From Streptomyces cellostaticus (lineage in GTDB: Bacteria > Actinomycetota > Actinomycetes > Streptomycetales > Streptomycetaceae): 64,000 nt of DNA. The notes beneath the pieces are model-generated. The model saw nothing but the letters and a program-made list of their open reading frames with translations. It did not search any database and had not been told where the DNA came from. The position numbers and the translations under genes were made by a program. Below are positions 30,355 to 38,800 of this stretch, in pieces (position 1 is the first letter of the stretch; every line of letters starts with the position of its first letter). The stretch is taken from assembly GCF_023630175.1 (NCBI RefSeq), contig NZ_JALLIN010000031.1:26805-90804 (forward strand). Reading direction: 5' to 3'.

Positions 30355-32547
30355 ATGCCTCACCTCAGCGTCATCGTCCACGGGCCGAACACCCAGGGAC
30401 ATCTGACCGAGTTGCTGGCCGCGCTGGAGACCCGCCCGCTCCCGGACATCGAGGTGATCGTCGCCGCGGTCGGCGACTGGGCCCGGGAGACGGCCGAGGA
30501 GCACGCCCCGGACACGATCGTGGTGCCGCTGCCGGAGGGCACCGGTGACGGGGCGGCCAGGGCGGCGGGAGCGGCGCGGGCGTCCGGCCGCTGGCTGCAC
30601 TTCGTGCACGCCAAGGACGGTCTGCCCGCCGGGGCGCCCCGGATGGTCGCGGAGCGCACCGCGGAGTTGGACGACACGGTCGACGTACTGCTCTTCGACC
30701 ACGTCACCACCACCTGGCGGAGCGCCGCGGCCCCGTCGGCCGGCGGCCGCCACCTCGCCGCCGCCGGCCGTGCCGACCGGACCCTGGACGACGCGGCCGA
30801 CCTGCTGCGCCTCGCCCCGCTGCTGGGCACCCGCGCCCTGCGCGCCGGGTTCTGGCGGGCGCACGAGGACCTGCTCACCACCGACGACGAGCCCTACGCG
30901 GCGCACGCGGCCCTGCTGCACGCCGACCGTGTCGCCTGCCTGAACCAGGTGGCGTACGACGACCGCCGGCTGCGTCCCGAGAGCCTGCCGCCCCTCGCGC
31001 CGGAGGACCGGTACACGCTCATCGACCGCTACGAGTCGTTGCTCCCGCTCACCAGGGACCGCCGCGCGCCCCGCGCGGTGCTGTACGACCTGATGGTCCG
31101 CGACCTGCTGCGCACCTTCGCCCGGGAGGACCTGCCCGACCCGGTGGCCCGCGAGTTCTTCCGCCGGGCCTCGCTGGCCGCGGTCCGCTGGCGCCCCGAG
31201 AACCACCGCCGCCCCGCCGGTCTGGAGGGCGTCCGGCACTCGCTGCTCGAGGACGGCGCGTACACCAGGTACCGCGCCTTCCAGGCCGCCAACCGCACCC
31301 GGCGCGCGGCCCGGAAGGCGGTGCGCGACCGCAAGCGGCAACTGGGCACGAAGCTCCGCGACCAGCAGTACCGCAGGGCGCTGAGCCGCCCGGTCGACCC
31401 CGAACTGGCCGTGTTCGCCGCCTACTGGGAGCGCGGGGTCGCCTGCAACCCGGCCGCGATCGCCGCCCGGCTCGCCGAACTCGCCCCGCACATCCGCCGG
31501 GTGTGGGTGGTGAACAGGGAGAACGCGGCCCTGCTGCCGCCCGGCACCGACCACGTGATCCCCGGCACCCGCCGCTACTGGGAGACGCTGGCCACCGCCA
31601 AGTACCTGACCAACAACGTCAACTTCCCCAACGCGGTCGTCAAGCGCCCCGAGGCGATCCACCTCCAGACCCACCACGGCACCCCGCTCAAGCGCATGGG
31701 CCTGGACCAGCGCGACCACCCGGCCGCCGCCAAGGGGCTGGACTTCGCCGCGCTGCTGGCCCGCGTCGACAAGTGGGACTACAGCGTCAGCGCCAACAGC
31801 CACTCCACCCGTATGTGGGAGCGCGCGTACCCGGCCCGCTACACCTCGCTGGACCACGGCTATCCGCGCAACGACGTCTTCTACACGAGCGGCGCCGCCG
31901 AAGTGCGGGCCGCCCGTGCGCGGCTGGGCATCGCCCCCGGCGCCACCGCCGTCCTCTACGCCCCCACCCACCGCGACTACGAGGCGGGCTTCACCCCCCG
32001 GCTCGACCTCGCCGCCCTGGCCGACCGGCTCGGCGGCGACACGGTCCTGCTGGTCCGCGCGCACTACTTCTACGGCGCCGCCTCCCCGCTCACCGGGCTG
32101 CGCCGGTCCGGCAGGATCATCGACGTCTCCTCCTACGACCCCGTCGAGGAGCTGTGCCTGGCCGCCGACGCGCTGGTCACGGACTACTCGTCGATCATGT
32201 TCGACTACGCCAACCTGGACCGGCCGATCGTGATCCACGCCGACGACTGGGAGACGTACCGCACCACCCGGGGCGTGTACTTCGACCTGATGGCCGACCA
32301 CCCGGGCCAGGTCGCGCGCACCCAGGAGGAGCTGACCGAGATCCTCACCTCGGGCGCCTGGCGCGACGAGAGCGCGGCGAAGGCGCGGGCCGCCTTCCGG
32401 CGCCGGTTCTGCGAGTACGACGACGGCCGCGCCGCCGAGCGGGTCGTACGGCGGGTCTTCCTCGGCGAACCCGAGGAGGCGCTGCCCCCGGTGATCCCGC
32501 TGGAGCGCCGCACGCCCGCCCCGACCCCCGAGGAGGCCACCGCATGA
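30355..32547 (+). CDS. GT2-TagF fusion protein, GT2 half probably inactive
   Basis: A 730-residue paralogue of the three fusions at 14.8-21.7 kb, starting at ATG with AAGGAGCC upstream. The N-terminal GT2-like domain has lost its catalytic motifs: where the paralogues have VDDxSPD, GLGRARN and FLDSDD it reads VAAVGDW, GDGAARAAG and FVHAKDG (residues 83-89). The TagF-like half (about 360-705) is the best preserved of the set: LQTHHGTPLKRMG with His441, SANSHSTRMWERAYP, YGYPRNDVFY, YAPTHRDY, LLVRAHYFYG and VTDYSSIMFDYANLDRPI. It probably acts as a pure polyol-phosphate transferase with a structural GT-A remnant. It follows the exporter genes and overlaps the next GT2 by 4 bases (ATGA). Confidence 0.87.
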   Translation: MPHLSVIVHGPNTQGHLTELLAALETRPLPDIEVIVAAVGDWARETAEEHAPDTIVVPLPEGTGDGAARAAGAARASGRWLHFVHAKDGLPAGAPRMVAERTAELDDTVDVLLFDHVTTTWRSAAAPSAGGRHLAAAGRADRTLDDAADLLRLAPLLGTRALRAGFWRAHEDLLTTDDEPYAAHAALLHADRVACLNQVAYDDRRLRPESLPPLAPEDRYTLIDRYESLLPLTRDRRAPRAVLYDLMVRDLLRTFAREDLPDPVAREFFRRASLAAVRWRPENHRRPAGLEGVRHSLLEDGAYTRYRAFQAANRTRRAARKAVRDRKRQLGTKLRDQQYRRALSRPVDPELAVFAAYWERGVACNPAAIAARLAELAPHIRRVWVVNRENAALLPPGTDHVIPGTRRYWETLATAKYLTNNVNFPNAVVKRPEAIHLQTHHGTPLKRMGLDQRDHPAAAKGLDFAALLARVDKWDYSVSANSHSTRMWERAYPARYTSLDHGYPRNDVFYTSGAAEVRAARARLGIAPGATAVLYAPTHRDYEAGFTPRLDLAALADRLGGDTVLLVRAHYFYGAASPLTGLRRSGRIIDVSSYDPVEELCLAADALVTDYSSIMFDYANLDRPIVIHADDWETYRTTRGVYFDLMADHPGQVARTQEELTEILTSGAWRDESAAKARAAFRRRFCEYDDGRAAERVVRRVFLGEPEEALPPVIPLERRTPAPTPEEATA

Positions 32548-34208
32548 CGCTCCCCGACGTCACGGTCACCGTCATCGTCTTCAACGACGCGGCCCGCCTG
32601 CCCCGCGCGGTCGCCTCCTTGCGCGCCCAGACCCACGCCAACATCGAGATCGTCATCAGCGACGACCACTCCACGGACGACACGCCCGCCGTGGCACGGG
32701 AACTGGCCGCACAGGACCACCGGATCCGCTACCTCCGCCTGCCGCGGAACAGCGGCGGCTGCAGCGCACCGCGCAACCGGGCCATCGAGATCGCCCGGGC
32801 TCCGTACCTGATGTTCCTGGACAGCGACGACGAACTCCCGCCCCGCGCCGTCGAGTCGCTGCTCGCCGCGCACCGCGAACGCGAGGTGGACTTCACCATG
32901 GGCGCGGTGCGGCGGGTACGGGTGGACAGCGGGCACCGCTCGACCTGGATGCCGCACCTGGTCGCCGAACGGCGCACGCTGGACGGCATCGACGCCGACC
33001 CGCGGCTGCTGTTCGAGCACCTGTCGACGAGCAAGATGTACGCGCGGGCGTTCCTGGACCGCCACGAGCTCCGCTTCCCCGAGGGCATCCACTACGAGGA
33101 CCAGCTCTTCTCCGCGCAGGCCTACTGCCTGGCGAAGGCGTTCACGATCATTCCGGACCCGGTGTACGTCTGGTACATCGAGCCGTTCGCCGCGCAGGCG
33201 GCGGCGTCCATCTCCAACCAGCGGCACAAGATCTCCAACGTCCGCGACCGGGTGCACGTCCAGCGCCTGATCGACGACTTCCTGGTCGAGAGCGGGCACG
33301 CGGTGCTCCGCGAGGACAAGGACTACAAGTTCCTCAAGCACGACTTCCGGATGTACGCGGGCGACCTGCCGTACCGGGACGACGCGTGGCTCGGGGACTT
33401 CGCGCGGATCATGAACCCCTACCTGGACACACTCGCGGACGGCGCCTTCGTCCGTCTGCCCCGCGCGGAGCGGGTGGTGCTCGAACTGCTGCGCGACGAG
33501 CGTCTGTCAGACGCCCGGCAGGCGGCACGCGGCCTCGGCCACAACGTGGCCCCACGGCAGGTCACCGACGACGCCCGTGGCGGCACCTTCTGGGGCGACA
33601 CGCTCCCGACGACCGACCGGGCCCGCCGTGAACTGGACGTCTCCGACCTGGAGCTGGACACCCGGCCGTTCACCAGTGCCCAGTTCCGCCACGAGATCAC
33701 CGAGCTGACCCGGGGCCCCGGCGCCTGCCTCGACCTCACCATCCGGACGTACGACCCGGGCCTGCGGCTCCCGGTGGGGCCGCAGCGGGCGAGCCTGGTG
33801 CTGAGCCCCGGCCGGCGCCGTCTGACGGTGCCGTTCCGGCTGGACCCGGTGCGACCGGGTGTCTTCGAGGGCCGGGTCCGGCTGGACCTCGCGGCGGCGG
33901 CGCCGCCCGTCCAGGGCTTCGACGGAGTACGCCACCCGCTGCTCCGCCTGTCACAGCAGGGACTGGCCAACTCGGGCCTGCTGCTGGCCCCGCTCGACTT
34001 CCCCCCGGGGCGGGCGCGGATCGCTCACCGGGCCGGCCTCACGGCCCACGAACTGACCGTCGAACCCGAGGGCCGCAACCCCGGCCGCCTGCAGGTGCGC
34101 TGGCGGCCCCGGTCCCTGACGGCCCACGTGATCCGCCCCCTGGCCCGCCGGCTCTCCCACCCCAGACTGCGCAACGCGGCCCGCCTGGCGGCGAGCGTCC
34201 TGAAGTGA
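32544..34208 (+). CDS. GT2 glycosyltransferase with C-terminal accessory domain
   Basis: A 554-residue protein similar along its whole length to the GT2 at 24837. GT2 motifs are all present at residues 1-230: VTVIVFNDAARLPRAV, VISDDHSTDD, NSGGCSAPRN and FLDSDDELPPRA, plus IHYEDQLFSAQAY. The C-terminal 200 residues have paired beta-type segments and a basic amphipathic end (RPLARRLSHPRLRNAARLAASVLK, split here as one tail) that may touch the membrane. It is translationally coupled to the GT2-TagF gene before it (ATGA). Together with the exporter genes it completes the plus-strand polymer operon. Sugar specificity is unknown. Confidence 0.87.
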   Translation: MTLPDVTVTVIVFNDAARLPRAVASLRAQTHANIEIVISDDHSTDDTPAVARELAAQDHRIRYLRLPRNSGGCSAPRNRAIEIARAPYLMFLDSDDELPPRAVESLLAAHREREVDFTMGAVRRVRVDSGHRSTWMPHLVAERRTLDGIDADPRLLFEHLSTSKMYARAFLDRHELRFPEGIHYEDQLFSAQAYCLAKAFTIIPDPVYVWYIEPFAAQAAASISNQRHKISNVRDRVHVQRLIDDFLVESGHAVLREDKDYKFLKHDFRMYAGDLPYRDDAWLGDFARIMNPYLDTLADGAFVRLPRAERVVLELLRDERLSDARQAARGLGHNVAPRQVTDDARGGTFWGDTLPTTDRARRELDVSDLELDTRPFTSAQFRHEITELTRGPGACLDLTIRTYDPGLRLPVGPQRASLVLSPGRRRLTVPFRLDPVRPGVFEGRVRLDLAAAAPPVQGFDGVRHPLLRLSQQGLANSGLLLAPLDFPPGRARIAHRAGLTAHELTVEPEGRNPGRLQVRWRPRSLTAHVIRPLARRLSHPRLRNAARLAASVLK

Positions 34209-34225
34209 CCCCCGGGCGGGGCGGC

Positions 34226-35746
34226 TCAGCGCAGCACCGCGTACAGCACCTGCTTCCCGGGCCCCCCGGCCACCCTCCGCAGCCACGGCTCCGCGTCCTC
34301 GCGGACCCCGACCACCCACCGCACCCCGTACTCGCGCAGCACGTCCCGCCGCGCCGGGGCCGCCGCAGCCGCCGAGAAGTACCGCCGCTCGGCAGCCTCA
34401 CGCACCCCCGCCGACGGCAGGAAGACATCCGGATACCCGGGAGCCACGGTGTACGCCCCGTACGCCGGGATCTGCCGCGAGGCCATCGTCCGCGCCATCA
34501 CCACGTCCCCGTACCTCACCCAGGGCGTCACCCACCGGTACCCGGTCCACGGCTCCCGGTACCTCGCCGCGACCGCGCCCGGCAGCGCGTCCCGCCCCGT
34601 CACGTACCCGACCGTCCCCACCTGTGTCCACGCCCCCACCAGCAGTGCCGCGCCCAGCGCGCCGGCCCATCCGGCCCGCACCGCCCGCCGGCCCGCCGAC
34701 ACGGCCTCCAGCGCGGCCGCGAGCTGGGCCGGGATCAGCGCCGCGGGCAGCGCGCGGCCCCAGGAGTAGTGCCCGCTCAGCCCGCCCGCCGCGAACACCA
34801 GCGCGCCGAGCAGGAAGAACAGCGCCAGGGGATCCCGGCGGTCCCGCCGCCACCGCGCCCCCAGGGCCACCACCCCGAGCAGGACGAGCCCGAACCGTCC
34901 TGGCAGATGCCCGTACAGCGACCGGTGGATCGCCTCGAGCCCGGCCCCTGCGGAGAACAGCGCGAAGAAGTCGTAGTACGGCCATGCCCACAGCAGCACC
35001 AGGCCGAGGGCGACCGCCGCGCCGAGCCGCGCCAGTTCGGGCCGGCCCGGCCGTGCGGCGACCACCGTGGCCAGCGCCCCGAGGGACGCCACGACCCCGG
35101 TGAACTGGTGGCACAGCAGGATCAGCGCCCAGAGCGCCCCCAGGGCGAGCCACCCGCCCCATCCCGTCCCGGCGCGCAGTGCCCGGGTGAGCCAGGCCCA
35201 GAAGTGGAACGACAGGCCGAGGGCGAACACGCTGGGGTACGCCACCGTGAGCGCGAGGGAGTTGAGACCGAGGAAGCCGCTCCACTCGAACAGGACCGGG
35301 CCCCACAGGAACACCAGGCTCAAAAACGCCAGGGCGGGCGCCGCGCGGTGGGCGCTGAGGGTGCGGACGTAGCGCCACACCCCGGTGGCCAACAGCCCCA
35401 GTCCGACCAGCGCGCCGACCCGCAGCACGGGGAACACCGACAGGCCGGTCACCCGGGCGAGGCAGCCCAGCAGCAGCATCCAGGGCGAGTAGTAGGGGCT
35501 CGGCGTGTCGGCGTCGACCAGGGGGTTGCCGGGGTGCAGCGGACTGTGCCGCAGCCGCTGCACGGTCGCCGCGTGCATGCCAAGATCGCCCACCCAGGGC
35601 AGACGGACGATCACCAGGAGCAGCAGCACCAGCACGAGCGCCGCGACGACCGGGGGCAGCGCCCGTCCGGCCCGTGCGACGGCCGGCGGCACGGCGCTCC
35701 TCCCGCGCGACCGCCGCCGGGCGGTTCTCGGTGAGGTCGCTGTCAC
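34226..35746 (-). CDS. Multi-spanning membrane protein, probable GT-C transferase
   Basis: A 506-residue integral membrane protein with about 11-12 helices, starting at a GTG (VTATSPRTARRR) with a basic N-terminus. After the first helix comes VGDLGMHAATVQRL, an aspartate-histidine motif on the outer face typical of polytopic wall-sugar transferases, followed by TPSPYYSPWMLLLG. The last 100 residues are soluble (TGYRWVTPWVRYGDVV) and probably external. It points toward the wall-polymer genes and ends 18 bases from the convergent GT2 stop. It is likely involved in extracytoplasmic sugar transfer. The family is not certain; it could be another type of polytopic envelope protein. Confidence 0.7.
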   Translation of the reverse strand: MTATSPRTARRRSRGRSAVPPAVARAGRALPPVVAALVLVLLLLVIVRLPWVGDLGMHAATVQRLRHSPLHPGNPLVDADTPSPYYSPWMLLLGCLARVTGLSVFPVLRVGALVGLGLLATGVWRYVRTLSAHRAAPALAFLSLVFLWGPVLFEWSGFLGLNSLALTVAYPSVFALGLSFHFWAWLTRALRAGTGWGGWLALGALWALILLCHQFTGVVASLGALATVVAARPGRPELARLGAAVALGLVLLWAWPYYDFFALFSAGAGLEAIHRSLYGHLPGRFGLVLLGVVALGARWRRDRRDPLALFFLLGALVFAAGGLSGHYSWGRALPAALIPAQLAAALEAVSAGRRAVRAGWAGALGAALLVGAWTQVGTVGYVTGRDALPGAVAARYREPWTGYRWVTPWVRYGDVVMARTMASRQIPAYGAYTVAPGYPDVFLPSAGVREAAERRYFSAAAAAPARRDVLREYGVRWVVGVREDAEPWLRRVAGGPGKQVLYAVLR

Positions 35747-35815
35747 AGCCCAGACCCTATCGGAAATGTCCGAATAGTCCGGTAGTGGAGCATTCGACCG
35801 GGCATGGCACCGCGA

Positions 35816-35845
35816 GCGCCCCGGGCCTGGACCGGCCCGGGGCGC
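35816..35845 (-). terminator. Terminator downstream of gdhB
   Basis: A perfect 12-bp stem (gcgccccgggcc and complement) with a 6-base loop, 26 bases beyond the gdhB stop on the minus strand. Confidence 0.85.
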
Positions 35846-35871
35846 CCGCTACGGCCGTACGGCCCTCGTGG

Positions 35872-38800
35872 CTACGAGTGCGAGCGCAGCAGCGTCCGCA
35901 TCGTCCGCATCGCCACCGAGAGGTTGGCGAGGTCGAACTCGTCGGAACCGCGGATCTCCACCAGGGTGGTGCGCGCGCGGGAGAGCAGCGCGGCGTTCTT
36001 CTGCTCCCACAGGCCGAAGCGCTGCTCCGGCGTGGAGGTGCCGTTGCCGACGGCCAGGACGTCGGCGGTCAGCGCGGCGTGTGCCGCGTACAGGTCCTCG
36101 CGGATCGCCGCGCGGGCCATGGACTGCCAGCGGTCGTTGCGCGGCAGCTCGACGATGCGGTCCATGAGCTGGCTGATGCCGAGCCGGTCGGCGAGGTCGT
36201 AGTACACCTCGGCGACGTCCAGCGGCTCCTTGCCCATGCGGTCGGCCACCGAGACGATGTCGAGCGCCGGGAAGGCCGAGGAGAAGCCGGCCACGCGCGT
36301 GGCCAGCTCGTCCGGGACACCGGCGGCGGACAGCTCGTCGAACACGTGCTGATACCACTCCTGGTCCGCGCCCCGCAACAGCTTGGGGAGCTGCTGCCAG
36401 ACCTGCTCGACCCGCTCGACGAAGAACTCCACCGTCTCGGCGAGCTGCAGCGGCTGCGGCCGGTTGTTGAGCAGCCAGCGCGTGCCGCGTTCGACCAGTC
36501 GGCGCGAGTGCAGCCGGATACGGGTCTGGACGGCGGCCTCGACCCTGTTGTCCAGCTCCTCCACCGCGTCCCACACCGGCGACGAGCTGAAGATCGCGCG
36601 GGCCGCGGTCTGGGCGCGGACGATCTCCTCCAGCGAGGCCCCGGTCTCCTCGCGCAACCGGTGCAGATACGTCGTACCGCCCGTGTTGACCGTGTCGTTG
36701 ACCAGCACGGTCGTGGTGATCTCGCGGTGCAGCGGGTGGCTGTCGATACCGTCCGGGAACTGCTCGCGCAGCGCCGTCGGGAAGTAGGCGTGCAGCAGGG
36801 TGCGCAGGTACGGGTCGTCCGGAAGCGAGGTGTGCAGCAGCTCCTCGGCGACCGTGATCTTCGTGTACGCCAGCAGCACGGCGGTCTCGGGGCCGGTCAG
36901 GCCCTGGCCCTGGGTGAGGCGTTCGCGGATCTGGCGGTCGGCGGGCAGGAACTCCAGCGCCCGGTCGAGGTGGCCCTCGCGGACCAGGTGGCGGATGAAC
37001 CGTTGCTGCGCGTGCAGCATGTCCTTGGACTGGGCGAGGGCGTTGGCGATGGCCGTGTTCTGCGCGTAGTTGTTGCGCAGCACCAGGCCGCCGACCTCGT
37101 CGGTCATCTCGGCGAGCAGCTTGTTGCGCTGCTTGACGGTCATGTCGCCGTCCGCGACCAGCCCGTTGAGCAGGATCTTGATGTTCACCTCGTGGTCGGA
37201 GGTGTCCACGCCGGCGCTGTTGTCGATCGCGTCGGTGTTGATCCGGCCGCCGTGCAGCGCGAACTCGATGCGGCCGAGCTGGGTGAGGCCGAGGTTGCCG
37301 CCCTCGCCGACGACCTTGACGCGCAGGTCGCTGCCGTCGACGCGGATGGCGTCGTTGGCCTTGTCGCCGACATCGGCGTTCGACTCCGCCGACGACTTCA
37401 CGTACGTGCCGATGCCGCCGTTCCACAGCAGGTCCACCGGGCTGTGCAGGATCGCCTTCATCAGGTCGGCCGGCGTCATCTTGGAGATCTTCTCCTCGAT
37501 GCCCAGGGCCTGGCGGATGTGCGCGTTGAGGGTGATCGCCTTCGCGGTGCGCGGGAAGATCCCGCCGCCCGTCGACAGCAGCTCGGTGTTGTAGTCGGCC
37601 CAGCTCGAGCGGGGCAGCTCGAACAGGCGGCGGCGCTCGGCGTAGGAGGTGGCCGCGTCCGGGTCCGGGTCGATGAAGATGTGCCGGTGGTCGAAGGCGG
37701 CGACCAGGCGGATGTGCTCGGAGAGCAGCATGCCGTTGCCGAACACGTCACCGGACATGTCGCCGACACCGACGACCGTGAAGTCCTCGCCCTGCGTGTC
37801 CACGCCCAGCTCGCGGAAGTGCCGCTTCACGGACTCCCAGGCGCCGCGGGCGGTGATGCCCATGCCCTTGTGGTCGTAGCCGGCCGAACCGCCGGAGGCG
37901 AAGGCGTCGCCGAGCCAGAAGTGGTAGCTCTCGGCGACCTCGTTGGCGATGTCCGAGAAGGTCGCCGTGCCCTTGTCGGCCGCGACCACCAGATAGGTGT
38001 CGTCGCCGTCGTGCCGTACGACACCCTGCGGCGGCACGACCTCGCCGGCCACCATGTTGTCGGTGATGTCGAGCAGCGCCGAGATGAACGTCCTGTAGCT
38101 GGCGATGCCCTCGGCCAGCCACGCGTCCCGGTCCGCGCTCGGGTCCGGGAGCTGCTTGGCGACGAACCCGCCCTTGGCGCCGACCGGCACGATGACGGTG
38201 TTCTTCACCATCTGGGCCTTGACCAGGCCGAGGATCTCGGTGCGGAAGTCCTCACGGCGGTCGGACCAGCGCAGGCCGCCTCGGGCGACCTTGCCGAAGC
38301 GCAGGTGCACGCCCTCCACGCGCGGCGAGTACACCCAGATCTCGTACGCCGGCCGGGGCGCGGGCAGGTCCGGGATGGCCTGCGGGTCGAACTTCATGGA
38401 GACGTAGTCGTGCGGTTCGCCGCCGCGCGCCTCCTGGAAGAAGTTGGTGCGCAGGGTCGCCTTGATGACGGTCAGGAAGGAACGCAGGATGCGGTCCTCG
38501 TCGAGGCTCGCCACCTGGTCCAGGGCCGCGTCCAGCTCCTCCAGCAGGGCGTCGGTGATCTCCGACCCGGCCTTCTGCCGGTCCGGGGACATCCGCGCCT
38601 CGAACAGCGAGACCAGCAGCCGGGTGGTGTGGACGTTGTCGCGGAGGGTGTCCTCCATGTAGTCCTGGCTGAAGGTGGAGCCGGCCTGCCGCAGGTACTT
38701 CGCGTACGCGCGCAGCACCATGGCCTGCCGCCAGGTCAGCCCGGCGCTCAGCACGAGGGCGTTGAAGCCGTCGTTCTCCGCCTTGCCGGTCCAGGTGGCG

